Source of the DNA: Viola odorata
Taxonomy: Eukaryota > Streptophyta > Magnoliopsida > Malpighiales > Violaceae
Reading direction: 5' to 3'
DNA: 64,000 bases
Assembly: GCA_963691705.1 (NCBI GenBank)
Contig: OY829546.1
Coordinates: forward strand, 29,420,040-29,484,039
This document shows, one piece after another, positions 4,555-17,800 of this stretch (its first letter is position 1; every line of letters begins with the position of its first letter). The position numbers and the translations under genes were made by a program. Below the pieces are notes generated by a model, which saw only the letters and a program-made list of their open reading frames with translations, did not search any database and was not told the DNA's origin.

Positions 4555-7500
4555 TTTAGATTCCTAACAGATAGGGCTTTCCAAGGAACTAAGATTCACT
4601 GAAATTGGACTCCAATAGGTATGTATTGAAATATGATTTCGAGACTAACACTTTTGTGGACTGTTTTTGTGACTCTTTTGTGACTCTTCTCGTGACTTAA
4701 ATAAAAGACTCAAAATAGAAAAGTAATGACACTTTGGTGGACTGATTTTGTGACTCTAATTGACACAACGACAAAAGTAAAGGATAGTTACCAAACTTGA
4801 ATGCCTTGAGCTCCGCTACTAACTGATAAGGCTCCAGTCGCCTAGAGACTTAGTAATGAAATTGTGATCTAGTTCAAAGCTTGGATTTCGAATGCGGAAA
4901 CATAACTCAAAGAAAACTGTGAAACTCCAACACTGAGAGCTCTTGGCACTTCATGTCGAATCCCTTGAGGTTCTTGTGTCAAACCGATGAATCTCCAAGA
5001 CTGGGTGCTCTTGGCAATTCAAAGACGAATGACTCAATAGATAGCAACATCGGCCTTTACTTGTGGCTACTCTCAGCTTGCGATACTAGGAATAGAACAA
5101 GGTTCCATAGGAACGGTTTATGAGGACGCACCTCTCAAACACAAAGTCTCGTTCTTTTTCCAAAAATATCATAGATTATTTTATTCATACGGCAAGGCCT
5201 TAAAATAGGCTAGGAAAATTACAAACTTAGAAATAAATAATTCCTAAACAGATAATTCCTAAATAGATAATTCCTAAATAAATAATTCCTAAATAAATAA
5301 TCCCTAAATAAGCCAAAACTCTATATTGTAATTAAAGATACATAAAATAGGAAATATTAATCCATACCCTCCTTTGCCAAACCCTAGTCGTCGCCAAACC
5401 CTAGCCGACTTGGGCTTTCTGGTGCGCCTATGCGTGCGCGCTGCTTGGCCCACGCGGCTTGCGATACGAGGATCGTATGATCCCCTCCCTCTTATCAAAG
5501 GTTCGCCCTCGAATCTCATTCTGCATAGGGGTTGTATCGCAATCCCTCTTAGCATCAAGCCTTGCTTCTGCCATCTTTATTCACCTAAATCAAACTTAAC
5601 ACAAGAAAGTGGAAATCTATTTTCGGCGAACACAGTTTAGTAAACCAAGCACAACTTTTGATTCCGATGTCCGAATTGCTTGATTCTTCTTGATTTAGAT
5701 TCCTAACAGATAGGGCTTTCCAAGGAACTAAGATTCACTGAAATTGGACTCCAATAGGTATGTATTGAAATATGATTTCGAGACTAACACTTTTGTGGAC
5801 TGTTTTTGTGACTCTTTTGTGACTCTTCTCGTGACTTAAATAAAAGACTCAAAATAGAAAAGTAATGACACTTTGGTGGACTGATTTTGTGACTCTAATT
5901 GACACAACGACAAAAGTAAAGGATAGTTACCAAACTTGAATGCCTTGAGCTCCGCTACTAACTGATAAGGCTCCAGTCGCCTAGAGACTTAGTAATGAAA
6001 TTGTGATCTAGTTCAAAGCTTGGATTTCGAATGCGGAAACATAACTCAAAGAAAACTGTGAAACTCCAACACTGAGAGCTCTTGGCACTTCATGTCGAAT
6101 CCCTTGAGGTTCTTGTGTCAAACCGATGAATCTCCAAGACTGGGTGCTCTTGGCAATTCAAAGACGAATGACTCAATAGATAGCAACATCGGCCTTTACT
6201 TGTGGCTACTCTCAGCTTGCGATACTAGGAATAGAACAAGGTTCCATAGGAACGGTTTATGAGGACGCACCTCTCAAACACAAAGTCTCGTTCTTTTTCC
6301 AAAAATATCATAGATTATTTTATTCATACGGCAAGGCCTTAAAATAGGCTAGGAAAATTACAAACTTAGAAATAAATAATTCCTAAACAGATAATTCCTA
6401 AATAGATAATTCCTAAATAAATAATTCCTAAATAAATAATCCCTAAATAAGCCAAAACTCTATATTGTAATTAAAGATACATAAAATAGGAAATATTAAT
6501 CCATACCCTCCTTTGCCAAACCCTAGTCGTCGCCAAACCCTAGCCGACTTGGGCTTTCTGGTGCGCCTATGCGTGCGCGCTGCTTGGCCCACGCGGCTTG
6601 CGATACGAGGATCGTATGATCCCCTCCCTCTTATCAAAGGTTCGCCCTCGAATCTCATTCTGCATAGGGGTTGTATCGCAATCCCTCTTAGCATCAAGCC
6701 TTGCTTCTGCCATCTTTATTCACCTAAATCAAACTTAACACAAGAAAGTGGAAATCTATTTTCGGCGAACACAGTTTAGTAAACCAAGCACAACTTTTGA
6801 TTCCGATGTCCGAATTGCTTGATTCTTCTTGATTTAGATTCCTAACAGATAGGGCTTTCCAAGGAACTAAGATTCACTGAAATTGGACTCCAATAGGTAT
6901 GTATTGAAATATGATTTCGAGACTAACACTTTTGTGGACTGTTTTTGTGACTCTTTTGTGACTCTTCTCGTGACTTAAATAAAAGACTCAAAATAGAAAA
7001 GTAATGACACTTTGGTGGACTGATTTTGTGACTCTAATTGACACAACGACAAAAGTAAAGGATAGTTACCAAACTTGAATGCCTTGAGCTCCGCTACTAA
7101 CTGATAAGGCTCCAGTCGCCTAGAGACTTAGTAATGAAATTGTGATCTAGTTCAAAGCTTGGATTTCGAATGCGGAAACATAACTCAAAGAAAACTGTGA
7201 AACTCCAACACTGAGAGCTCTTGGCACTTCATGTCGAATCCCTTGAGGTTCTTGTGTCAAACCGATGAATCTCCAAGACTGGGTGCTCTTGGCAATTCAA
7301 AGACGAATGACTCAATAGATAGCAACATCGGCCTTTACTTGTGGCTACTCTCAGCTTGCGATACTAGGAATAGAACAAGGTTCCATAGGAACGGTTTATG
7401 AGGACGCACCTCTCAAACACAAAGTCTCGTTCTTTTTCCAAAAATATCATAGATTATTTTATTCATACGGCAAGGCCTTAAAATAGGCTAGGAAAATTAC

Positions 7501-10500
7501 AAACTTAGAAATAAATAATTCCTAAACAGATAATTCCTAAATAGATAATTCCTAAATAAATAATTCCTAAATAAATAATCCCTAAATAAGCCAAAACTCT
7601 ATATTGTAATTAAAGATACATAAAATAGGAAATATTAATCCATACCCTCCTTTGCCAAACCCTAGTCGTCGCCAAACCCTAGCCGACTTGGGCTTTCTGG
7701 TGCGCCTATGCGTGCGCGCTGCTTGGCCCACGCGGCTTGCGATACGAGGATCGTATGATCCCCTCCCTCTTATCAAAGGTTCGCCCTCGAATCTCATTCT
7801 GCATAGGGGTTGTATCGCAATCCCTCTTAGCATCAAGCCTTGCTTCTGCCATCTTTATTCACCTAAATCAAACTTAACACAAGAAAGTGGAAATCTATTT
7901 TCGGCGAACACAGTTTAGTAAACCAAGCACAACTTTTGATTCCGATGTCCGAATTGCTTGATTCTTCTTGATTTAGATTCCTAACAGATAGGGCTTTCCA
8001 AGGAACTAAGATTCACTGAAATTGGACTCCAATAGGTATGTATTGAAATATGATTTCGAGACTAACACTTTTGTGGACTGTTTTTGTGACTCTTTTGTGA
8101 CTCTTCTCGTGACTTAAATAAAAGACTCAAAATAGAAAAGTAATGACACTTTGGTGGACTGATTTTGTGACTCTAATTGACACAACGACAAAAGTAAAGG
8201 ATAGTTACCAAACTTGAATGCCTTGAGCTCCGCTACTAACTGATAAGGCTCCAGTCGCCTAGAGACTTAGTAATGAAATTGTGATCTAGTTCAAAGCTTG
8301 GATTTCGAATGCGGAAACATAACTCAAAGAAAACTGTGAAACTCCAACACTGAGAGCTCTTGGCACTTCATGTCGAATCCCTTGAGGTTCTTGTGTCAAA
8401 CCGATGAATCTCCAAGACTGGGTGCTCTTGGCAATTCAAAGACGAATGACTCAATAGATAGCAACATCGGCCTTTACTTGTGGCTACTCTCAGCTTGCGA
8501 TACTAGGAATAGAACAAGGTTCCATAGGAACGGTTTATGAGGACGCACCTCTCAAACACAAAGTCTCGTTCTTTTTCCAAAAATATCATAGATTATTTTA
8601 TTCATACGGCAAGGCCTTAAAATAGGCTAGGAAAATTACAAACTTAGAAATAAATAATTCCTAAACAGATAATTCCTAAATAGATAATTCCTAAATAAAT
8701 AATTCCAAAATAAATAATCCCTAAATAAGCCAAAACTCTATATAGTAATTAAAAATACATAAAATAGGAAATATTAATCCATACCCTCCTTTGCCAAACC
8801 CTAGTCGTCGCCAAACCCTAGCCGACTTGGGCTTTCTGGTGCGCCTATGCGTGCGCGCTGCTTGGCCCACGCGGCTTGCGATACGAGGATCGTATGATCC
8901 CCTCCCTCTTATCAAAGGTTCGCCCTCGAATCTCATTCTGCATAGGGGTTGTATCGCAATCCCTCTTAGCATCAAGCCTTGCTTCTGCCATCTTTATTCA
9001 CCTAAATCAAACTTAACACAAGAAAGTGGAAATCTATTTTCGGCGAACACAGTTTAGTAAACCAAGCACAACTTTTGATTCCGATGTCCGAATTGCTTGA
9101 TTCTTCTTGATTTAGATTCCTAACAGATAGGGCTTTCCAAGGAACTAAGATTCACTGAAATTGGACTCCAATAGGTATGTATTGAAATATGATTTCGAGA
9201 CTAACACTTTTGTGGACTGTTTTTGTGACTCTTTTGTGACTCTTCTCGTGACTTAAATAAAAGACTCAAAATAGAAAAGTAATGACACTTTGGTGGACTG
9301 ATTTTGTGACTCTAATTGACACAACGACAAAAGTAAAGGATAGTTACCAAACTTGAATGCCTTGAGCTCCGCTACTAACTGATAAGGCTCCAGTCGCCTA
9401 GAGACTTAGTAATGAAATTGTGATCTAGTTCAAAGCTTGGATTTCGAATGCGGAAACATAACTCAAAGAAAACTGTGAAACTCCAACACTGAGAGCTCTT
9501 GGCACTTCATGTCGAATCCCTTGAGGTTCTTGTGTCAAACCGATGAATCTCCAAGACTGGGTGCTCTTGGCAATTCAAAGACGAATGACTCAATAGATAG
9601 CAACATCGGCCTTTACTTGTGGCTACTCTCAGCTTGCGATACTAGGAATAGAACAAGGTTCCATAGGAACGGTTTATGAGGACGCACCTCTCAAACACAA
9701 AGTCTCGTTCTTTTTCCAAAAATATCATAGATTATTTTATTCATACGGCAAGGCCTTAAAATAGGCTAGGAAAATTACAAACTTAGAAATAAATAATTCC
9801 TAAACAGATAATTCCTAAATAGATAATTCCTAAATAAATAATTCCTAAATAAATAATCCCTAAATAAGCCAAAACTCTATATTGTAATTAAAGATACATA
9901 AAATAGGAAATATTAATCCATACCCTCCTTTGCCAAACCCTAGTCGTCGCCAAACCCTAGCCGACTTGGGCTTTCTGGTGCGCCTATGCGTGCGCGCTGC
10001 TTGGCCCACGCGGCTTGCGATACGAGGATCGTATGATCCCCTCCCTCTTATCAAAGGTTCGCCCTCGAATCTCATTCTGCATAGGGGTTGTATCGCAATC
10101 CCTCTTAGCATCAAGCCTTGCTTCTGCCATCTTTATTCACCTAAATCAAACTTAACACAAGAAAGTGGAAATCTATTTTCGGCGAACACAGTTTAGTAAA
10201 CCAAGCACAACTTTTGATTCCGATGTCCGAATTGCTTGATTCTTCTTGATTTAGATTCCTAACAGATAGGGCTTTCCAAGGAACTAAGATTCACTGAAAT
10301 TGGACTCCAATAGGTATGTATTGAAATATGATTTCGAGACTAACACTTTTGTGGACTGTTTTTGTGACTCTTTTGTGACTCTTCTCGTGACTTAAATAAA
10401 AGACTCAAAATAGAAAAGTAATGACACTTTGGTGGACTGATTTTGTGACTCTAATTGACACAACGACAAAAGTAAAGGATAGTTACCAAACTTGAATGCC

Positions 10501-13500
10501 TTGAGCTCCGCTACTAACTGATAAGGCTCCAGTCGCCTAGAGACTTAGTAATGAAATTGTGATCTAGTTCAAAGCTTGGATTTCGAATGCGGAAACATAA
10601 CTCAAAGAAAACTGTGAAACTCCAACACTGAGAGCTCTTGGCACTTCATGTCGAATCCCTTGAGGTTCTTGTGTCAAACCGATGAATCTCCAAGACTGGG
10701 TGCTCTTGGCAATTCAAAGACGAATGACTCAATAGATAGCAACATCGGCCTTTACTTGTGGCTACTCTCAGCTTGCGATACTAGGAATAGAACAAGGTTC
10801 CATAGGAACGGTTTATGAGGACGCACCTCTCAAACACAAAGTCTCGTTCTTTTTCCAAAAATATCATAGATTATTTTATTCATACGGCAAGGCCTTAAAA
10901 TAGGCTAGGAAAATTACAAACTTAGAAATAAATAATTCCTAAACAGATAATTCCTAAATAGATAATTCCTAAATAAATAATTCCAAAATAAATAATCCCT
11001 AAATAAGCCAAAACTCTATATAGTAATTAAAAATACATAAAATAGGAAATATTAATCCATACCCTCCTTTGCCAAACCCTAGTCGTCGCCAAACCCTAGC
11101 CGACTTGGGCTTTCTGGTGCGCCTATGCGTGCGCGCTGCTTGGCCCACGCGGCTTGCGATACGAGGATCGTATGATCCCCTCCCTCTTATCAAAGGTTCG
11201 CCCTCGAATCTCATTCTGCATAGGGGTTGTATCGCAATCCCTCTTAGCATCAAGCCTTGCTTCTGCCATCTTTATTCACCTAAATCAAACTTAACACAAG
11301 AAAGTGGAAATCTATTTTCGGCGAACACAGTTTAGTAAACCAAGCACAACTTTTGATTCCGATGTCCGAATTGCTTGATTCTTCTTGATTTAGATTCCTA
11401 ACAGATAGGGCTTTCCAAGGAACTAAGATTCACTGAAATTGGACTCCAATAGGTATGTATTGAAATATGATTTCGAGACTAACACTTTTGTGGACTGTTT
11501 TTGTGACTCTTTTGTGACTCTTCTCGTGACTTAAATAAAAGACTCAAAATAGAAAAGTAATGACACTTTGGTGGACTGATTTTGTGACTCTAATTGACAC
11601 AACGACAAAAGTAAAGGATAGTTACCAAACTTGAATGCCTTGAGCTCCGCTACTAACTGATAAGGCTCCAGTCGCCTAGAGACTTAGTAATGAAATTGTG
11701 ATCTAGTTCAAAGCTTGGATTTCGAATGCGGAAACATAACTCAAAGAAAACTGTGAAACTCCAACACTGAGAGCTCTTGGCACTTCATGTCGAATCCCTT
11801 GAGGTTCTTGTGTCAAACCGATGAATCTCCAAGACTGGGTGCTCTTGGCAATTCAAAGACGAATGACTCAATAGATAGCAACATCGGCCTTTACTTGTGG
11901 CTACTCTCAGCTTGCGATACTAGGAATAGAACAAGGTTCCATAGGAACGGTTTATGAGGACGCACCTCTCAAACACAAAGTCTCGTTCTTTTTCCAAAAA
12001 TATCATAGATTATTTTATTCATACGGCAAGGCCTTAAAATAGGCTAGGAAAATTACAAACTTAGAAATAAATAATTCCTAAACAGATAATTCCTAAATAG
12101 ATAATTCCTAAATAAATAATTCCTAAATAAATAATCCCTAAATAAGCCAAAACTCTATATTGTAATTAAAGATACATAAAATAGGAAATATTAATCCATA
12201 CCCTCCTTTGCCAAACCCTAGTCGTCGCCAAACCCTAGCCGACTTGGGCTTTCTGGTGCGCCTATGCGTGCGCGCTGCTTGGCCCACGCGGCTTGCGATA
12301 CGAGGATCGTATGATCCCCTCCCTCTTATCAAAGGTTCGCCCTCGAATCTCATTCTGCATAGGGGTTGTATCGCAATCCCTCTTAGCATCAAGCCTTGCT
12401 TCTGCCATCTTTATTCACCTAAATCAAACTTAACACAAGAAAGTGGAAATCTATTTTCGGCGAACACAGTTTAGTAAACCAAGCACAACTTTTGATTCCG
12501 ATGTCCGAATTGCTTGATTCTTCTTGATTTAGATTCCTAACAGATAGGGCTTTCCAAGGAACTAAGATTCACTGAAATTGGACTCCAATAGGTATGTATT
12601 GAAATATGATTTCGAGACTAACACTTTTGTGGACTGTTTTTGTGACTCTTTTGTGACTCTTCTCGTGACTTAAATAAAAGACTCAAAATAGAAAAGTAAT
12701 GACACTTTGGTGGACTGATTTTGTGACTCTAATTGACACAACGACAAAAGTAAAGGATAGTTACCAAACTTGAATGCCTTGAGCTCCGCTACTAACTGAT
12801 AAGGCTCCAGTCGCCTAGAGACTTAGTAATGAAATTGTGATCTAGTTCAAAGCTTGGATTTCGAATGCGGAAACATAACTCAAAGAAAACTGTGAAACTC
12901 CAACACTGAGAGCTCTTGGCACTTCATGTCGAATCCCTTGAGGTTCTTGTGTCAAACCGATGAATCTCCAAGACTGGGTGCTCTTGGCAATTCAAAGACG
13001 AATGACTCAATAGATAGCAACATCGGCCTTTACTTGTGGCTACTCTCAGCTTGCGATACTAGGAATAGAACAAGGTTCCATAGGAACGGTTTATGAGGAC
13101 GCACCTCTCAAACACAAAGTCTCGTTCTTTTTCCAAAAATATCATAGATTATTTTATTCATACGGCAAGGCCTTAAAATAGGCTAGGAAAATTACAAACT
13201 TAGAAATAAATAATTCCTAAACAGATAATTCCTAAATAGATAATTCCTAAATAAATAATTCCAAAATAAATAATCCCTAAATAAGCCAAAACTCTATATA
13301 GTAATTAAAAATACATAAAATAGGAAATATTAATCCATACCCTCCTTTGCCAAACCCTAATCGTCTCCAAACCCTAGCCGACTTGGGCTTTCTGGTGCGC
13401 CTATGCGTGCGCGCTGCTTGGCCCACGCGGCTTGCGATACGAGGATCGTATGATCCCCTCCCTCTTATCAAAGGTTCGCCCTCGAATCTCATTCTGCATA

Positions 13501-14805
13501 GGGGTTGTATCGCAATCCCTCTTAGCATCAAGCCTTGCTTCTGCCATCTTTATTCACCTAAATCAAACTTAACACAAGAAAGTGGAAATCTATTTTCGGC
13601 GAACACAGTTTAGTAAACCAAGCACAACTTTTGATTCCGATGTCCGAATTGCTTGATTCTTCTTGATTTAGATTCCTAACAGATAGGGCTTTCCAAGGAA
13701 CTAAGATTCACTGAAATTGGACTCCAATAGGTATGTATTGAAATATGATTTCGAGACTAACACTTTTGTGGACTGTTTTTGTGACTCTTTTGTGACTCTT
13801 CTCGTGACTTAAATAAAAGACTCAAAATAGAAAAGTAATGACACTTTGGTGGACTGATTTTGTGACTCTAATTGACACAACGACAAAAGTAAAGGATAGT
13901 TACCAAACTTGAATGCCTTGAGCTCCGCTACTAACTGATAAGGCTCCAGTCGCCTAGAGACTTAGTAATGAAATTGTGATCTAGTTCAAAGCTTGGATTT
14001 CGAATGCGGAAACATAACTCAAAGAAAACTGTGAAACTCCAACACTGAGAGCTCTTGGCACTTCATGTCGAATCCCTTGAGGTTCTTGTGTCAAACCGAT
14101 GAATCTCCAAGACTGGGTGCTCTTGGCAATTCAAAGACGAATGACTCAATAGATAGCAACATCGGCCTTTACTTGTGGCTACTCTCAGCTTGCGATACTA
14201 GGAATAGAACAAGGTTCCATAGGAACGGTTTATGAGGACGCACCTCTCAAACACAAAGTCTCGTTCTTTTTCCAAAAATATCATAGATTATTTTATTCAT
14301 ACGGCAAGGCCTTAAAATAGGCTAGGAAAATTACAAACTTAGAAATAAATAATTCCTAAACAGATAATTCCTAAATAGATAATTCCTAAATAAATAATTC
14401 CAAAATAAATAATCCCTAAATAAGCCAAAACTCTATATAGTAATTAAAAATACATAAAATAGGAAATATTAATCCATACCCTCCTTTGCCAAACCCTAGT
14501 CGTCGCCAAACCCTAGCCGACTTGGGCTTTCTGGTGCGCCTATGCGTGCGCGCTGCTTGGCCCACGCGGCTTGCGATACGAGGATCGTATGATCCCCTCC
14601 CTCTTATCAAAGGTTCGCCCTCGAATCTCATTCTGCATAGGGGTTGTATCGCAATCCCTCTTAGCATCAAGCCTTGCTTCTGCCATCTTTATTCACCTAA
14701 ATCAAACTTAACACAAGAAAGTGGAAATCTATTTTCGGCGAACACAGTTTAGTAAACCAAGCACAACTTTTGATTCCGATGTCCGAATTGCTTGATTCTT
14801 CTTGA
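4555..14805. repeat. Units M5-M13, C500 subfamily
   Basis: Nine full-length units which, with M4, share CATCGGCCTTT (C at unit position 500) where all others have CATCGGGCTTT. They also share G277, T300, T364 and T400. M5, M6, M7, M9 and M11 carry T736/T773/G783 (TATATTG, AAAGATAC). M8, M10, M12 and M13 carry A736/A773/A783. M12 has private changes G833A and G839T in the telobox repeat, making one site AAACCCTAA. Confidence 0.93.
7972..12527. repeat. Two-unit higher-order pattern, M8-M11
   Basis: Units alternate between the A736/A773/A783 type (M8, M10) and the T736/T773/G783 type (M9, M11), giving a 2,278-bp period repeated twice. M12 continues the alternation but M13 does not. The simplest reading is tandem duplication of a two-unit block. 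Only a few linked sites define it. Confidence 0.6.
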
Positions 14806-17800
14806 TTTAGATTCCTAACAGATAGGGCTTTCCAAGGAACTAAGATTCACTGAAATTGGACTCCAATAGGTATGTATTGAAATATGATTTCGAGACTAAC
14901 ACTTTTGTGGACTGTTTTTGTGACTCTTTTGTGACTCTTCTCGTGACTTAAATAAAAGACTCAAAATAGAAAAGTAATGACACTTTGGTGGACTGATTTT
15001 GTGACTCTAATTGACACAGCGACAAAAGTAAAAGATAGTTACCAAACTTGAATGCCTTGAGCTCCGCTACTAACTGATAAGGCTCCAGTCGCCTAGAGAC
15101 TTAGTAATGAAATTGTGATCTAGTTCAAAGCTTGGATTTCGAATGCGGAAACATAACTCAAAGAAAACTGTGAAACTCCAACACTGAGAGCTCTTGGCAC
15201 TTCATGTCGAATCCCTTGAGGTTCTTGTGTCAAACCGATGAATCTCCAAGACTGGGTGCTCTTGGCAATTCAAAGACGAATGACTCAATAGATAGCAACA
15301 TCGGGCTTTACTTGTGGCTACTCTCAGCTTGCGATACTAGGAATAGAACAAGGTTCCATAGGAACGGTTTATGAGGACGCACCTCTCAAACACAAAGTCT
15401 CGTTCTTTTTCCAAAAATATCATAGATTATTTTATTCATACGGCAAGGCCTTAAAATAGGCTAGGAAAATTACAAACTTAGAAATAAATAATTCCTAAAC
15501 AGATAATTCCTAAATAGATAATTCCTAAATAAATAATTCCAAAATAAATAATCCCTAAATAAGCCAAAACTCTATATAGTAATTAAAAATACATAAAATA
15601 GGAAATATTAATCCATACCCTCCTTTGCCAAACCCTAGTCGTCGCCAAACCCTAGCCGACTTGGGCTTTCTGGTGCGCCTATGCGTGCGCGCTGCTTGGC
15701 CCACGCGGCTTGCGATACGAGGATCGTATGATCCCCTCCCTCTTATCAAAGGTTCGCCCTCGAATCTCATTCTGCATAGGGGTTGTATCGCAATCCCTCT
15801 TAGCATCAAGCCTTGCTTCTGCCATCTTTATTCACCTAAATCAAACTTAACACAAGAAAGTGGAAATCTATTTTCGGCGAACACAGTTTAGTAAACCAAG
15901 CACAACTTTTGATTCCGATGTCCGAATTGCTTGATTCTTCTTGATTTAGATTCCTAACAGATAGGGCTTTCCAAGGAACTAAGATTCACTGAAATTGGAC
16001 TCCAATAGGTATGTATTGAAATATGATTTCGAGACTAACACTTTTGTGGACTGTTTTTGTGACTCTTTTGTGACTCTTCTCGTGACTTAAATAAAAGACT
16101 CAAAATAGAAAAGTAATGACACTTTGGTGGACTGATTTTGTGACTCTAATTGACACAGCGACAAAAGTAAAAGATAGTTACCAAACTTGAATGCCTTGAG
16201 CTCCGCTACTAACTGATAAGGCTCCAGTCGCCTAGAGACTTAGTAATGAAATTGTGATCTAGTTCAAAGCTTGGATTTCGAATGCGGAAACATAACTCAA
16301 AGAAAACTGTGAAACTCCAACACTGAGAGCTCTTGGCACTTCATGTCGAATCCCTTGAGGTTCTTGTGTCAAACCGATGAATCTCCAAGACTGGGTGCTC
16401 TTGGCAATTCAAAGACGAATGACTCAATAGATAGCAACATCGGGCTTTACTTGTGGCTACTCTCAGCTTGCGATACTAGGAATAGAACAAGGTTCCATAG
16501 GAACGGTTTATGAGGACGCACCTCTCAAACACAAAGTCTCGTTCTTTTTCCAAAAATATCATAGATTATTTTATTCATACGGCAAGGCCTTAAAATAGGC
16601 TAGGAAAATTACAAACTTAGAAATAAATAATTCCTAAACAGATAATTCCTAAATAGATAATTCCTAAATAAATAATTCCAAAATAAATAATCCCTAAATA
16701 AGCCAAAACTCTATATAGTAATTAAAAATACATAAAATAGGAAATATTAATCCATACCCTCCTTTGCCAAACCCTAGTCGTCGCCAAACCCTAGCCGACT
16801 TGGGCTTTCTGGTGCGCCTATGCGTGCGCGCTGCTTGGCCCACGCGGCTTGCGATACGAGGATCGTATGATCCCCTCCCTCTTATCAAAGGTTCGCCCTC
16901 GAATCTCATTCTGCATAGGGGTTGTATCGCAATCCCTCTTAGCATCAAGCCTTGCTTCTGCCATCTTTATTCACCTAAATCAAACTTAACACAAGAAAGT
17001 GGAAATCTATTTTCGGCGAACACAGTTTAGTAAACCAAGCACAACTTTTGATTCCGATGTCCGAATTGCTTGATTCTTCTTGATTTAGATTCCTAACAGA
17101 TAGGGCTTTCCAAGGAACTAAGATTCACTGAAATTGGACTCCAATAGGTATGTATTGAAATATGATTTCGAGACTAACACTTTTGTGGACTGTTTTTGTG
17201 ACTCTTTTGTGACTCTTCTCGTGACTTAAATAAAAGACTCAAAATAGAAAAGTAATGACACTTTGGTGGACTGATTTTGTGACTCTAATTGACACAGCGA
17301 CAAAAGTAAAAGATAGTTACCAAACTTGAATGCCTTGAGCTCCGCTACTAACTGATAAGGCTCCAGTCGCCTAGAGACTTAGTAATGAAATTGTGATCTA
17401 GTTCAAAGCTTGGATTTCGAATGCGGAAACATAACTCAAAGAAAACTGTGAAACTCCAACACTGAGAGCTCTTGGCACTTCATGTCGAATCCCTTGAGGT
17501 TCTTGTGTCAAACCGATGAATCTCCAAGACTGGGTGCTCTTGGCAATTCAAAGACGAATGACTCAATAGATAGCAACATCGGGCTTTACTTGTGGCTACT
17601 CTCAGCTTGCGATACTAGGAATAGAACAAGGTTCCATAGGAACGGTTTATGAGGACGCACCTCTCAAACACAAAGTCTCGTTCTTTTTCCAAAAATATCA
17701 TAGATTATTTTATTCATACGGCAAGGCCTTAAAATAGGCTAGGAAAATTACAAACTTAGAAATAAATAATTCCTAAACAGATAATTCCTAAATAGATAAT

